From Cronobacter turicensis z3032 (GTDB lineage: Bacteria > Pseudomonadota > Gammaproteobacteria > Enterobacterales > Enterobacteriaceae), in assembly GCA_000027065.2 (NCBI GenBank), contig FN543093.2, forward strand, positions 248,001-312,000: a stretch of 64,000 nucleotides of DNA. Direction: 5' to 3'. The position numbers and the translations under genes were made by a program. How positions within the stretch are numbered: the stretch's first letter is position 1; every line of letters begins with the position of its first letter. The notes beneath the pieces are model-generated. The model did not search any database and was not told where the DNA came from. It saw only the letters and a list, made by a program, of their open reading frames with translations. Shown one piece after another: positions 38,705 to 48,169 of the stretch.

Positions 38705-38735
38705 TGACAAGTGGTTTATCGGTAACCACTTGTCA
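38705..38735. repeat. Perfect 12-bp inverted repeat between yigL and yigM
   Basis: TGACAAGTGGTT (38705-38716) and AACCACTTGTCA (38724-38735) flank a 7-base loop, starting 10 bases after the yigL stop. There is no T run on either side, so it is not a canonical terminator. It could be a protein operator upstream of yigM or an mRNA 3'-end structure for yigL. Confidence 0.7.
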
Positions 38736-38807
38736 ACCAAATAGTGCAACTTTTCACCAGCAGCTTCGCTACAATGCCCGTCTTTGTTTTCTGTTGAGAT
38801 GATCATT

Positions 38808-39707
38808 GTGGCGTTACTCATCATCACCACGATCCTGTGGGCATTCTCTTTTAGCCTGATTGGCGAATACCTGGCGGGCCATGTGGACAGTACCTTCTCG
38901 GTGCTGATGCGCGTCGGGCTGGCGGCGCTGGTATTCCTGCCATTCTTGCGCACCCGCGGGCAAAGCCTGAAAACGCTGGCGCTCTATATGCTGGTGGGCG
39001 CGTTGCAGCTGGGCGTGATGTACCTGTTCAGCTTCCGGGCGTATCTCTACCTGACCGTCTCGGAATTCCTGCTGTTTACCGTACTGACGCCGCTCTATAT
39101 CACGCTGATTTACGATCTGCTAAGCCGTCGTCGGCTGCGCTGGGGCTATGCGCTAAGCGCCGGGCTTGCGGTCATCGGCGCGGCGATTATTCGCTATGAC
39201 AAAGTGAGCGAGCACTTCTGGACCGGGCTGCTGCTGGTACAGCTGGCGAATATCAGCTTCGCTATCGGAATGGTGGGCTATAAACGCCTGATGGAGACGC
39301 ATCCGATGCCGCAGCACAGCGCGTTTTCGTGGTTCTATCTCGGCGCGTTCGTCGTGGCGGTTATCGCCTGGTTCGCGCTCGGCAATCCGCAAAAGCTGCC
39401 GACCACCGGCCTGCAATGGGGCATTCTGGTGTGGCTGGGCGTGGCGGCCTCGGGGCTCGGGTACTTTATGTGGAACTACGGCGCCACGCAGGTGGACGCC
39501 GGCACGCTTGGCATCATGAATAACATGCATGTGCCCGCCGGGCTGCTGGTTAACTTCGCCATCTGGCAGCAGCAGCCCCACTGGCCGAGCTTTATCATTG
39601 GGGGAGCGGTGATAGTGGCTTCTCTGTGGGTCCACCGACGCTGGGTCGCGCCGCGCTCCGCACAAACGGAAGGGAATCACAGGCGTGCTGACGCGCCTGC
39701 TGAATAA
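38808..39707 (+). CDS. yigM: Biotin transporter YigM (BioP)
   Basis: EamA/DMT-family permease with about ten membrane helices; E. coli YigM is the biotin importer. From GTG 38808 the protein has 299 residues, exactly the E. coli length, beginning [18 protein letters not shown] 38799 and TTG 38784 are possible earlier starts in the same frame. The C-terminal 37 codons overlap the 3' end of metR on the opposite strand by 113 bases. Confidence 0.9.
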   Translation: MALLIITTILWAFSFSLIGEYLAGHVDSTFSVLMRVGLAALVFLPFLRTRGQSLKTLALYMLVGALQLGVMYLFSFRAYLYLTVSEFLLFTVLTPLYITLIYDLLSRRRLRWGYALSAGLAVIGAAIIRYDKVSEHFWTGLLLVQLANISFAIGMVGYKRLMETHPMPQHSAFSWFYLGAFVVAVIAWFALGNPQKLPTTGLQWGILVWLGVAASGLGYFMWNYGATQVDAGTLGIMNNMHVPAGLLVNFAIWQQQPHWPSFIIGGAVIVASLWVHRRWVAPRSAQTEGNHRRADAPAE

Positions 39708-40548
39708 ACGCCTCCGTTACCGGCTGACGCTGCTCGCCATCGCGCACCGCAGCGTACAGCCGGCTCCATAACCCTTCGCCCAGGGCACGCGTCACCACCA
39801 GGCCCTGACGCTCGAAATTCTCCACCACCCAGTGCGGCAGCGCAGCGATGCCCATGCGCGCCGACACCATCTGGATCAGCAGCAGCGTGTTATCGACGCT
39901 TTTCAGCGTCGGGCTGATGCCCGCCGGCTGTAAAAAGTGACGCCAGACGTCGAGGCGACTGCGCTGAACCGGATAAATCAGCAAGGTTTCGCTGGCGAAA
40001 TCCTCCGGCGTTACCTGCGTTTTGGTCGCCAGCGGATGATCGGGCGCCACGACCAGACGCACTTCAAAATCAAACATCGGCGAATAGTGCAGGCCGCTGC
40101 GCGGCAGGATGTCAGACGTCAGCACCAGATCCAGTTCGTCCTGTTGCAGCGCAGGCTGCGGATCAAACGTCACGCCCGATTTGAAATCCATCTCCACCTG
40201 CGGCCAGCGGGCGCGGAACGCCTCCAGCGCCGGAGCCAGCCACTGAATACAGCTATGACACTCAATCGCGATGCGCAGACGGGTCTGTTGCGGTTCATTG
40301 CACGCCTGCAGCGCGCGGCTTATCTGCGGCAGCACCTGGGCTGCCAGCTGCAACAGGATCTCGCCCTGCGGCGTGAAGCGCAGCGGCTGGCTCTTACGCA
40401 CGAATAACCGGAAGCCGAGACGCTGCTCCAGATCGCTGAACTGGTGTGAAAGCGCGGATTGGGTCTGATGCAGCGATGCCGCCGCCGCCGCCAGTGAGCC
40501 GCAATTACGCAGCGCCTGAAGCGTTCGCAGGTGTTTTATCTCGATCAT
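39595..40548 (-). CDS. metR: LysR-family regulator of methionine genes, MetR
   Basis: Activates metE, metH and others with homocysteine as co-regulator, and represses itself. 317 residues, as in E. coli. The N-terminal winged helix-turn-helix covers about 1-60 ([30 protein letters not shown]), the effector-binding domain about 90-300. Divergent from metE, with MetR and MetJ sites in the shared region. Its last 113 bases are antisense to the end of yigM. Confidence 0.95.
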   Translation of the reverse strand: MIEIKHLRTLQALRNCGSLAAAAASLHQTQSALSHQFSDLEQRLGFRLFVRKSQPLRFTPQGEILLQLAAQVLPQISRALQACNEPQQTRLRIAIECHSCIQWLAPALEAFRARWPQVEMDFKSGVTFDPQPALQQDELDLVLTSDILPRSGLHYSPMFDFEVRLVVAPDHPLATKTQVTPEDFASETLLIYPVQRSRLDVWRHFLQPAGISPTLKSVDNTLLLIQMVSARMGIAALPHWVVENFERQGLVVTRALGEGLWSRLYAAVRDGEQRQPVTEAFIQQARQHACDSLPFVRSAARPSVGGPTEKPLSPLPQ

Positions 40549-40560
40549 GAATGTCCTTCA
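40548..40560. promoter_or_regulatory. MetR binding site
   Basis: TGAA-TGTCC-TTCA is an exact match to the MetR consensus TGAA-N5-TTCA. It overlaps the first base of the metR start codon and lies about 25 bases upstream of the metE -35 element, so it could serve metR autorepression and metE activation. Confidence 0.75.
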
Positions 40561-40582
40561 CTTCAGCATGAATAATTTGCGC

Positions 40583-40618
40583 TTGAGGAATATACAGTAA
40601 CTGCCAATTATGGATGTG
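40583..40618 (+). promoter_or_regulatory. Probable metE promoter
   Basis: The -35 TTGAGG (40583-40588) and -10 AATTAT (40606-40611) are 17 bases apart. The start would be near 40618, inside the met-box array. This implies a metE leader of about 210 bases that contains repeat copy C. Confidence 0.55.
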
Positions 40619-40635
40619 TAAACATCTGGACGTCC
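40612..40635. promoter_or_regulatory. MetJ operator (tandem met boxes)
   Basis: Three adjoining 8-mers, GGATGTGT, AAACATCT and GGACGTCC, resemble the met box AGACGTCT (about 5/8, 6/8 and 6/8 by eye). They overlap the predicted metE start, fitting repression by MetJ-SAM. A further box-like CGACGTCT occurs at 40641-40648, out of register. Confidence 0.7.
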
Positions 40636-40644
40636 AAATCCGAC

Positions 40645-40748
40645 GTCTTTCGAATTTCTGGTGCGTTGGCTGCGCTGGCTCACCCCGGTCACTTACTTCA
40701 GTAAGCTCCCGGGGATTCCCCAGCTTGCCGCCTTCCCGAAATCCGAAA
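40645..40748. repeat. Dispersed imperfect-palindrome repeat, copy C
   Basis: Third copy of the element seen at 15205 and 15328. It has end sequences TTTCGAATTTC and GAAATCCGAAA in inverted relation, and the core TCACCCCGGTCACTTACTTC with GTAAGCTCCCGGGGATT. The core can fold through CTTACT/AGTAAG and CCCCGG/CCGGGG. It lies between the MetJ operator and the metE RBS. Confidence 0.75.
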
Positions 40749-40827
40749 TACATACGGATTAACTGAGCAGATTCATTTTCTGAAACTCGCGACTAAGCGG
40801 ATTCATCCTGAAGAGAGGCAGAACACC

Positions 40828-43089
40828 ATGACTATTCATAACCACACCCTCGGTTTTCCCCGCGTCGGCCTGCGTCGCGAGCTGAAAAAAGCGCAAGAGA
40901 GCTACTGGGCGGGTAAAAGCACCCGCGAAGAATTACTGGCGGTGGGCCGCGAGCTGCGCGCCCGTCACTGGGAGCAGCAAAAAGCGGCGGGCATCGACCT
41001 GCTGCCGGTGGGTGATTTCGCCTGGTACGATCATGTCCTGACCACCAGCCTGCTGCTCGGCAACGTACCGGCGCGCCACCAGAATGCTGACGGCACGGTG
41101 GATATCGACACCCTGTTTCGCATCGGCCGTGGCCGCGCGCCGACCGGCGAACCCGCGGCGGCGGCGGAAATGACCAAATGGTTCAACACCAACTATCACT
41201 ACATGGTGCCGGAATTCACCAAAGGCCAGCAGTTCAGCCTCACCTGGACACAGCTGCTGGATGAAGTGGATGAAGCGCTGGCGCTCGGCCATCACGTTAA
41301 ACCGGTACTGCTGGGGCCCGTCACTTATCTGTGGCTTGGCAAAGTGAAGGGCGAGCAGTTTGACCGTCTTTCCCTGCTCAACGACATTCTGCCCGTCTAC
41401 CAGCAGGTGATCGCGGAGCTTGCGAAGCGCGGCATCCAGTGGGTGCAGATTGATGAACCCGCGCTGGTGCTTGAGCTGCCGCAGGCATGGCTGGACGCGT
41501 TCAAACCGGCCTACGAGGCGCTGAAAGGCCAGACCAAACTGCTGCTCACCACCTATTTTGAAGGCGTGAGCGATAACCTTGATACCATTACCGCGCTGCC
41601 GGTACAGGGGCTGCATGTCGATCTGGTTCACGGTCATGACGATGTCAACGAATTGCATCGCCGCCTGCCGCAGGAGTGGCTGCTCTCCGCGGGCGTTATC
41701 AATGGCCGCAACGTCTGGCGCGCCGATCTCACTGAAAAATATGCGCAGCTGAAAGCGATCGCCGGCCAGCGTGAACTGTGGGTGGGCTCCTCCTGCTCGC
41801 TGCTGCACAGCCCGATCGATCTGAGCGTTGAGACCCGTCTGGATGCGGAGGTAAAAAGCTGGTTTGCTTTCGCGCTGCAGAAATGCGAGGAGCTGGCGCT
41901 GCTGCGCGATGCGCTGAACAGCGGCGATACGGCGAAAATCGAGCAGTGGAGCGCGCCGATTCAGGCCCGTAAACATTCGGCCCGCGTACACAACCCGGCC
42001 GTGGAGCAACGTCTTCAGGCAATCACGGCGCAGGACAGCCAGCGCGCCCATGCGTATCCGGTGCGCGCCGAAGCCCAGCGCGCGCGCTTTAACCTGCCGG
42101 ACTGGCCGACCACAACCATTGGCTCGTTCCCGCAGACGACCGAAATCCGCGGCCTTCGCCTGGATTTCAAAAAAGGCAATCTGGATGCGGCGAACTACCG
42201 TACCGGCATCGCAGAGCATATTAAGCAGGCGATCGCCGAGCAGGAGCGTCTGGGTCTCGATGTGCTGGTGCACGGCGAAGCCGAGCGTAACGACATGGTG
42301 GAGTATTTCGGCGAGCATCTTGATGGCTTCGTCTTCACCCAGAACGGCTGGGTGCAGAGCTACGGCTCCCGCTGCGTGAAGCCGCCGGTCGTTATCGGCG
42401 ACATCAGCCGTCCGGCGCCGATAACCGTCGAGTGGGCGAAGTACGCGCAGTCGCTGACCGACAAACCGGTGAAAGGGATGCTGACCGGCCCGGTGACGAT
42501 CCTCTGCTGGTCGTTCCCGCGTGAGGATGTCTCCCGCGAAACCATCGCCAAACAGATTGCGCTGGCGCTGCGTGACGAAGTGGCGGATCTCGAAGCCGCA
42601 GGCATCGGCATCATCCAGATTGACGAACCGGCGTTGCGCGAAGGGCTGCCGCTCAAACGCAGCGACTGGGACGCGTATCTCGCCTGGGGCGTGGAGGCGT
42701 TCCGCCTGAACGCGGCGGTTGCGAAGGACGACACCCAGATCCACACCCACATGTGTTATTGCGAGTTCAACGACATCATGGATTCTATCGCCGCGCTGGA
42801 TGCGGACGTGATCACCATTGAAACGTCACGCTCAGATATGGAGCTGCTGGAGTCGTTCGAAGAGTTCGAATACCCGAACGAAATCGGGCCGGGCGTGTAC
42901 GACATCCACTCGCCAAACGTGCCGGATGTGGCGTGGATCGAGGCGCTGCTGAAGAAAGCCGCGCAGCGTATTCCGCAGGAGCGTCTGTGGGTGAACCCGG
43001 ATTGCGGCCTGAAAACCCGTGGCTGGCCGGAAACCCGCGCGGCGCTCGCCAACATGGTGAAAGCGGCGCAGAACCTGCGCCAGGCATAA
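40828..43089 (+). CDS. metE: Cobalamin-independent methionine synthase MetE
   Basis: Transfers the methyl group of 5-methyltetrahydropteroyl-triglutamate to homocysteine, making methionine. 753 residues, as in E. coli. Two (beta/alpha)8 barrels. The zinc-ligand motifs in the C-terminal barrel are visible: HMCYCEF near 640-645, an upstream Glu, and the distal Cys in [12 protein letters not shown] near 725. The ATG at 40828 follows AAGAGAGG. Predicted to be activated by MetR and repressed by MetJ. Confidence 0.97.
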   Translation: MTIHNHTLGFPRVGLRRELKKAQESYWAGKSTREELLAVGRELRARHWEQQKAAGIDLLPVGDFAWYDHVLTTSLLLGNVPARHQNADGTVDIDTLFRIGRGRAPTGEPAAAAEMTKWFNTNYHYMVPEFTKGQQFSLTWTQLLDEVDEALALGHHVKPVLLGPVTYLWLGKVKGEQFDRLSLLNDILPVYQQVIAELAKRGIQWVQIDEPALVLELPQAWLDAFKPAYEALKGQTKLLLTTYFEGVSDNLDTITALPVQGLHVDLVHGHDDVNELHRRLPQEWLLSAGVINGRNVWRADLTEKYAQLKAIAGQRELWVGSSCSLLHSPIDLSVETRLDAEVKSWFAFALQKCEELALLRDALNSGDTAKIEQWSAPIQARKHSARVHNPAVEQRLQAITAQDSQRAHAYPVRAEAQRARFNLPDWPTTTIGSFPQTTEIRGLRLDFKKGNLDAANYRTGIAEHIKQAIAEQERLGLDVLVHGEAERNDMVEYFGEHLDGFVFTQNGWVQSYGSRCVKPPVVIGDISRPAPITVEWAKYAQSLTDKPVKGMLTGPVTILCWSFPREDVSRETIAKQIALALRDEVADLEAAGIGIIQIDEPALREGLPLKRSDWDAYLAWGVEAFRLNAAVAKDDTQIHTHMCYCEFNDIMDSIAALDADVITIETSRSDMELLESFEEFEYPNEIGPGVYDIHSPNVPDVAWIEALLKKAAQRIPQERLWVNPDCGLKTRGWPETRAALANMVKAAQNLRQA

Positions 43090-43108
43090 GGGGTGCAGGT
43101 GGCGTGAT

Positions 43109-43245
43109 GGCGGGTGTCGCTTCGCTAACCCGCCCGACAACCTTACGTAAGATGGTAAGCGCAGCGCACCCACCATGGCCCGGAGAAAACGGTGTGATGT
43201 GTTTTATGGTTTTGTAGGGTGGGTAAGCGTAGCGCACCCACCACG
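43109..43245. repeat. REP/BIME-like cluster of hairpins between metE and ysgA
   Basis: Three GC-rich foldbacks occur in 140 bases: GGCGGGT/ACCCGCC (43109-43134), a half-element GGTAAGCGCAGCGCACCCACC (about 43154-43174), and a full GGTGGGT..ACCCACC hairpin (about 43219-43242). The unit GGTAAGCG-(C/T)AGCGCACCCACC repeats. Such elements are common between enterobacterial genes and affect mRNA stability. Confidence 0.7.
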
Positions 43246-43261
43246 CCACCCGAAACACCGC

Positions 43262-44113
43262 TTAATAAAAAACGCCCGGTTCCCGGGCGTTTTTTATTGC
43301 TTTCTTACTACCGTAGGCCTGGAACCATTCGAGCATGCGCTCCCAGCCATCTTTCGCCGACGCTTCGTGATAACTCGGTCGATAATCGGCGTTAAACGCA
43401 TGGCCCGCGTCCGGGTAAACGATGATTTCCGCCTTCGCGTTGGCGGCGCGCAGCGCCTGACGCATCGTTTCCACGCTCTCCTGCGAAATGCCAGTATCCT
43501 GCGCGCCATACAGCCCCAGCACCGGCGCGGTGAGATCGGTGGCGATATCCACCGGATGCTTCGGCGAATTCAGCGTCTTATCGCCCATGAGCTTGCCATA
43601 CCAGGCGACCGCGGCTTTCAGCTGCGGATTGTGCGCGGCATACAGCCACGCGATACGCCCGCCCCAGCAAAAGCCGGTCAGCATCAGACGATGCGCGTCG
43701 CCGCCGTTGCGTGACGCCCAGCTTGCTACATGATCCAGATCCGCCAGCACCTGCGCGTCCGGCACTTTCGACACCAGATTGCTCAGCAATGACGAAATAT
43801 CGTCATACTCATTCGGGTCGCCCTGGCGAAAATAAAGTTCCGGCGCCACCGCCAGATACCCTTCCAGGGCCAGGCGACGGCAAATATCGCGGATATGTTC
43901 GTGCACGCCGAAAATCTCCTGCACCACAATCACCACCGGCAGCGGGCCATCGGCAGCGCGCGGGCGGGCGTGGTAAGCAGGCATATTTTCGCCCTGCGTA
44001 GGAATCGAGGTTTCGCCTGCGATAATGGCATCCTGCGGCGTATGAACTACCGTTGAAGCGACAGGTGAGACCGCAGCGGCAAAACCCGCTTTATTGTCAG
44101 TGTTGTTGTTCAT
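43262..44113 (-). CDS. ysgA: Dienelactone hydrolase family protein YsgA
   Basis: Alpha/beta hydrolase related to carboxymethylenebutenolidase; the physiological substrate in enterobacteria is unknown. 283 residues (E. coli 271). The nucleophile is the Cys of GFCWGGR and the Asp/His pair is in YPDAGHAFN. The last dozen codons (after about GSKK) run through an intrinsic terminator hairpin and the TAA lies beyond its T run. E. coli YsgA ends close to the point where this extension begins. A one-base frame change would give a stop before the hairpin, so this may be a frameshift (real or a sequence error). Divergent from udp. Confidence 0.85.
   Translation of the reverse strand: MNNNTDNKAGFAAAVSPVASTVVHTPQDAIIAGETSIPTQGENMPAYHARPRAADGPLPVVIVVQEIFGVHEHIRDICRRLALEGYLAVAPELYFRQGDPNEYDDISSLLSNLVSKVPDAQVLADLDHVASWASRNGGDAHRLMLTGFCWGGRIAWLYAAHNPQLKAAVAWYGKLMGDKTLNSPKHPVDIATDLTAPVLGLYGAQDTGISQESVETMRQALRAANAKAEIIVYPDAGHAFNADYRPSYHEASAKDGWERMLEWFQAYGSKKAIKNAREPGVFY
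43266..43296. terminator. Bidirectional terminator inside the ysgA 3' end
   Basis: The stem AACGCCCGG/CCGGGCGTT (43271-43279 with 43283-43291) is flanked by A6 and T6. It can stop metE transcripts on the plus strand and ysgA transcripts on the minus strand, yet it lies within the ysgA reading frame. Confidence 0.88.
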
Positions 44114-44232
44114 GGCATTCTCCGTACCCGTTATTGTTTTAGCGCATCCCTAACTATAGTCTGCGTGCGACGGGAATGGGGGTGGCAAAAGCAGGCATCT
44201 GTCATGTGAGCTTTCACTTATCGGGTTGCATG

Positions 44233-44248
44233 TGTGATGGTCATCACG
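44233..44248. promoter_or_regulatory. CRP-cAMP site upstream of udp
   Basis: TGTGA-TGGTCA-TCACG is close to the CRP consensus. About 35 bases upstream, GTGA-GCTT-TCAC is a second partial palindrome. E. coli udp is activated by CRP at two sites with CytR bound between; this arrangement looks similar. Confidence 0.75.
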
Positions 44249-44372
44249 AAATAATGGAAAATTAATGCAACTCCTTTCTTTTGAAGTGAATCCGGTCACG
44301 AAAAATGCCGGAAAGGTTCTGTAAAGTACCGTTTTGCTTCTCCTGACAAACCGACCCACAGAGGAGTCACCT

Positions 44373-45128
44373 ATGTCTGATGTTTTTCACCTCGGCCTTA
44401 AAAAAAGCGATCTTCAGGGCGCTGAATTAGCGATTGTCCCGGGCGACCCGGAGCGAGTGGAAAAGATCGCCGCGCTGATGGATAAGCCGGTCAAACTGGC
44501 CTCCCACCGTGAATTCACCTCCTGGCGCGCTGAGCTTGATGGCAAAGCGGTCATCATCTGCTCCACCGGCATCGGCGGCCCGTCGACCTCTATTGCAGTT
44601 GAAGAGCTGGCGCAACTGGGCATTCGCACGTTCCTGCGCGTGGGCACCACCGGCGCTATCCAGCCGCACATCAACGTCGGCGACGTGCTGGTGACGACCG
44701 CCTCCGTACGCCTTGATGGCGCTAGCCTGCACTTCGCGCCGATGGAATACCCGGCCGTGGCTGATTTCGCCTGCACCACCGCGCTGGTGGAAGCCGCCAA
44801 AGCGGTTGGCGCGACCACGCACATCGGCGTGACCGCCTCTTCCGACACCTTCTACCCAGGCCAGGAGCGCTACGACACCTTTTCCGGCCGCGTGGTCAGC
44901 CGCTTTAACGGCTCCATGAAAGAGTGGCAGGCGATGGGCGTGATGAACTATGAAATGGAATCCGCGACGCTGCTGACCATGTGTTCAAGCCAGGGCCTGC
45001 GCGCGGGCATGGTGGCGGGCGTTATCGTCAACCGCACCCAGCAAGAGATCCCGAACGCGGAAACCATGAAACAAACCGAAAGCCACGCGGTGAAAATCGT
45101 GGTGGAGGCGGCGCGCCGTCTTCTCTGA
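44373..45128 (+). CDS. udp: Uridine phosphorylase Udp
   Basis: Reversibly phosphorolyses uridine to uracil and ribose-1-phosphate in nucleoside salvage. 251 residues (E. coli 253; two residues missing near the N-terminus). Conserved PNP/UDP family features: [38 protein letters not shown] and [10 protein letters not shown], the ribose-binding glutamate region. The ATG at 44373 follows GAGGAG; the in-frame codons from 44334 lie in the leader. Controlled by CRP/CytR-type sites upstream. Confidence 0.96.
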   Translation: MSDVFHLGLKKSDLQGAELAIVPGDPERVEKIAALMDKPVKLASHREFTSWRAELDGKAVIICSTGIGGPSTSIAVEELAQLGIRTFLRVGTTGAIQPHINVGDVLVTTASVRLDGASLHFAPMEYPAVADFACTTALVEAAKAVGATTHIGVTASSDTFYPGQERYDTFSGRVVSRFNGSMKEWQAMGVMNYEMESATLLTMCSSQGLRAGMVAGVIVNRTQQEIPNAETMKQTESHAVKIVVEAARRLL

Positions 45129-45139
45129 TTGCTCCTTTC

Positions 45140-45164
45140 AGGCCGGCGCTCCGCCGGCCTTTTT
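45140..45164 (+). terminator. Intrinsic terminator of udp
   Basis: The 9-bp stem AGGCCGGCG/CGCCGGCCT (45140-45148 with 45152-45160) is followed by T5, 12 bases after the udp stop. Confidence 0.92.
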
Positions 45165-45273
45165 GCGTAATGCCTCGCAGGAATAACGCTCCTTACAGAA
45201 AAACGCTTTTCCTCTGGAATTATGTACAGCACAATCCTCTCTGGCGTGATGAGCGGTTCAGGCAGGAGGCGTG

Positions 45274-46707
45274 GTGGAAATCTCATATCTGGTGTTAGCA
45301 GTGGTCGCGCTGGCGGGCGTAGCCGTAGGTTGGCTGGCGTCAGGCCTGCGAACCGCCCAGCAAAAAGCGGAGCTGCTGGCGGAACAGCGCGATATCTACG
45401 GCGAACTCAGCGCGGCCCGCGAGGCGCTGGCGCATAACCAGCACTGGCGTGATGAGTGCGATCTGCTTAATAACGAACTACGCAACCTGCGTGAAATCAA
45501 CAGCTCGCTGGAGTCCGATCTGCGCGAAGTAACCACGCGGCTGGAAGCCACTCAGGTCCACGCCGAAGAAAAACTGCGCCAGATGATGAGCAGCGAGCAG
45601 CGTCTGAGCGAACAATTTGAAAACCTCGCCAATCGTATTTTTGAGCAGAGCCGTCGCCAGGTCGATGAGCAAAACCGCCAGAGCCTGAATGGTCTGCTTT
45701 CCCCGCTGCGCGAACAGCTCGACGGGTTCCGCCGCCAGGTGCAGGAGAGCTTCGGGCAAGAGTCGCGCGAGCGCCATACGCTGGCCCATGAAATCCGCAA
45801 TCTTCAACAGCTGAATGCGCAAATGGCGCAGGAAGCCGTCAACCTGACGCGCGCCTTAAAAGGCGACAACAAAGCCCAGGGCAACTGGGGTGAAGTGGTG
45901 CTCGCCCGCGTGCTGGAAGCCTCGGGCCTGCGCGAAGGGCATGAGTATGAAACGCAGGTCAACATTCAACTGGCCGACCGTAGCCGTATGCAGCCGGATG
46001 TCATCGTGCGTCTGCCACAAGGCAAAGATGTAGTGATTGACGCCAAAATGACGCTGGTGGCCTATGAGCGTTACTTTAACGCTGAAGATGACTACAACCG
46101 CGAGATGGCGCTAAACGAGCATATCGCTTCTCTTCGCAATCATATTCGCCTGCTGGGCCGTAAGGATTACCAGCAGTTGCCGGGGTTGCGCACGCTGGAT
46201 TACGTGCTGATGTTTATCCCGGTCGAACCCGCTTTCCTGCTGGCTATCGACAAGCAGCCGGAACTCATCACCGAGGCTTTAAAAAACAACATTATGCTGG
46301 TGAGTCCGACCACGCTCCTGGTGGCGCTGCGCACCATTTCCAACCTCTGGCGCTATGAGCATCAAAGCCGTAACGCCCAGCAGATAGCCGATCGCGCCAG
46401 CCGTCTTTACGACAAAATGCGGCTGTTCGTTGACGACATGAGCGCCATCGGCCAGAACCTCGACAAAGCCAGCGACAGCTACCGACAGGCGATGAAAAAG
46501 CTCGCCAGCGGGCGCGGCAACCTGCTCGCGCAGGCGGAGGCGTTCCGGGGCATGGGCGTTGAGGTAAAGCGCGAGATTAATCCGGATTTGGCCGAACAGG
46601 CGGTGCAGGACGACGAAGCGTTCGCGCTCTCCGATGCCGAAGCGCTTGCCACCGCCCCTGATGAAAACAGCCACTTAGCGGCGTTTCGCGTCGCGGGCGA
46701 GCGCTGA
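45274..46707 (+). CDS. rmuC: DNA recombination protein RmuC
   Basis: Predicted nuclease-like protein that limits inversions between short inverted repeats. 477 residues (E. coli 475). One N-terminal membrane segment (about 4-22), a coiled-coil stretch (about 25-170), then the PD-(D/E)XK-like core with GNWGEVVLARVLEASGLREG, QPDVIVRLPQGKDVVIDAKM and FIPVEPAFLLA. Tandem GTG codons at 45271 and 45274 follow AGGAGG (45264-45269); the second is better spaced and I prefer it. Confidence 0.92.
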   Translation: MEISYLVLAVVALAGVAVGWLASGLRTAQQKAELLAEQRDIYGELSAAREALAHNQHWRDECDLLNNELRNLREINSSLESDLREVTTRLEATQVHAEEKLRQMMSSEQRLSEQFENLANRIFEQSRRQVDEQNRQSLNGLLSPLREQLDGFRRQVQESFGQESRERHTLAHEIRNLQQLNAQMAQEAVNLTRALKGDNKAQGNWGEVVLARVLEASGLREGHEYETQVNIQLADRSRMQPDVIVRLPQGKDVVIDAKMTLVAYERYFNAEDDYNREMALNEHIASLRNHIRLLGRKDYQQLPGLRTLDYVLMFIPVEPAFLLAIDKQPELITEALKNNIMLVSPTTLLVALRTISNLWRYEHQSRNAQQIADRASRLYDKMRLFVDDMSAIGQNLDKASDSYRQAMKKLASGRGNLLAQAEAFRGMGVEVKREINPDLAEQAVQDDEAFALSDAEALATAPDENSHLAAFRVAGER

Positions 46708-46796
46708 GCGGCGCGGCAATGCCGCCTTGAATCGTAGGGCAATTGCGGCCAATCTGTTACACTTCACAAACATTTCCTTGATAAGCAGGCACTGAG

Positions 46797-47552
46797 ATGG
46801 TTGAAGATTCACAAGATACAACGCACTTTGGCTTTCAGACCGTAGCGAAAGAGCAAAAAGCGGATATGGTGGCGCAGGTCTTCCACTCCGTGGCGGCGAA
46901 ATATGATGTCATGAACGATCTTATGTCGTTCGGCATTCATCGTCTGTGGAAGCGCTTCACTATCGATTGCAGCGGTGTGCGTCGCGGCCAGAAAGTCCTG
47001 GATCTCGCAGGCGGCACGGGCGATTTAACCGCTAAATTCTCCCGCCTGGTGGGCGAGAGCGGCAAAGTGGTGCTGGCGGATATCAATGATTCGATGCTGA
47101 AAATGGGGCGCGAGAAGCTGCGCAATACCGGCATCGTCGGCAACGTCGAATATGTTCAGGCGAACGCGGAAGCGCTGCCGTTCCCGGATAACACCTTTGA
47201 CTGCATTACTATCTCTTTCGGTCTGCGTAACGTTACCGATAAAGAAAAAGCGCTGCGCTCCATGTTCCGCGTGCTGAAGCCTGGCGGTCGTCTGCTGGTG
47301 CTGGAATTCTCAAAACCGGTGTTTGAGCCGCTCAATAAAGCGTATGACGCTTACTCTTTCCATATTCTGCCGCGCGTCGGCGAGCTGGTGGCGAAAGACG
47401 CCGGCAGCTACCGCTATCTCGCTGAATCCATCCGTATGCATCCGGATCAGGAAACCCTGAAAGCGATGATGAACGATGCGGGCTTCGAAAACGTCAACTA
47501 CTACAACATGACCGGCGGGATCGTAGCGCTGCATCGCGGCTACAAATTCTGA
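46797..47552 (+). CDS. ubiE: Ubiquinone/menaquinone C-methyltransferase UbiE
   Basis: SAM-dependent methyltransferase acting on the quinone ring in both ubiquinone and menaquinone synthesis. 251 residues, as in E. coli. SAM motif I is [15 protein letters not shown] (about 66-80); the post-I acidic position lies in [11 protein letters not shown], and the family signatures [17 protein letters not shown] and [13 protein letters not shown] are present. First of the ubiE-ubiJ-ubiB cluster, 11 bases before ubiJ. Confidence 0.97.
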   Translation: MVEDSQDTTHFGFQTVAKEQKADMVAQVFHSVAAKYDVMNDLMSFGIHRLWKRFTIDCSGVRRGQKVLDLAGGTGDLTAKFSRLVGESGKVVLADINDSMLKMGREKLRNTGIVGNVEYVQANAEALPFPDNTFDCITISFGLRNVTDKEKALRSMFRVLKPGGRLLVLEFSKPVFEPLNKAYDAYSFHILPRVGELVAKDAGSYRYLAESIRMHPDQETLKAMMNDAGFENVNYYNMTGGIVALHRGYKF

Positions 47553-47563
47553 GGAGGTGCCGG

Positions 47564-48169
47564 ATGCCTTTCACACCGCTAATGATGGCTGGTATTGAAG
47601 GCGCGCTGAACACGTTCCTGTACCGCGAAAGCGCGCTGAAAGCGCCGCGCCAGCGTTTACAGGGCAAAGTGCTGCGCGTCACGCTTGAAGAACTCTCCAC
47701 GCCGCTGGTGCTGGTGTTCAGCGAGCAGCAACTGGACGTGCTCAGCAAATGGGAAGGCGAGGCGGACTGTACCGTTATCACGCGCCTCTCCGTTTTGCCG
47801 AAGCTACAGGACCGCCAGCAGCTGACCGCGCTTATCCGCAGCGGCGAGCTGGAAGTGCAGGGCGATCTGCAGGTGGTGCAAAATTTTGTGGCGCTGATGG
47901 ATATGGCCGAGTTTGACCCCGCTGGGCTACTGGCGCCGTGGGTCGGCGATATCGCCGCGGAAGGCATCGGGCGCGTCATGCGTCGCGGCGGGCAACTGCT
48001 GCAAAAAGGCTTTACGCGCAACCAGCGCTACCTGGCGGAAGCCATTACCGAAGAGTGGCGCGTCGCGCCAGGCGCGCTGGAAATCGCCTGGTTTGCCGAA
48101 GAGATTTCGGCTGTCGAGCGCCGTCTGGAAGAATTAACCAAACGGTTGGATAAACTGGAGGGCAAATGA
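47564..48169 (+). CDS. ubiJ: Ubiquinone accessory factor UbiJ (YigP)
   Basis: SCP2-domain lipid-binding protein that serves as a hub of the cytosolic Ubi complex. 201 residues, as in E. coli. The N-terminal SCP2 domain (about 1-115) is followed by a helical segment and a C-terminal coiled coil ([17 protein letters not shown]). In E. coli the 3' part of this gene also gives rise to the sRNA EsrE; the sequence alone does not show whether that holds here. The end overlaps ubiB (ATGA). Confidence 0.94.
   Translation: MPFTPLMMAGIEGALNTFLYRESALKAPRQRLQGKVLRVTLEELSTPLVLVFSEQQLDVLSKWEGEADCTVITRLSVLPKLQDRQQLTALIRSGELEVQGDLQVVQNFVALMDMAEFDPAGLLAPWVGDIAAEGIGRVMRRGGQLLQKGFTRNQRYLAEAITEEWRVAPGALEIAWFAEEISAVERRLEELTKRLDKLEGK

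Noticed and set aside
38705..38735. BirA operator upstream of yigM
   Set aside because: The BirA consensus needs TTGTNAACC then GGTTNACAA in that order. The palindrome here has the half-sites reversed and a short spacer, so only an unspecified inverted repeat is reported.
40505..40753. Minus-strand frame of about 82 codons across the metR-metE gap
   Set aside because: It reads through the dispersed repeat copy C and the MetJ/MetR sites and into the start of metR. The peptide is a by-product of the repeat sequence, not a protein family.
40933..42750. Open frame of about 605 codons antisense to metE
   Set aside because: It lies wholly inside the strongly conserved metE on the other strand. 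High GC content leaves long stop-free antisense frames here, as also at 4482-5765, 10187-11500 and 48028-49431. No RBS or recognisable domain.
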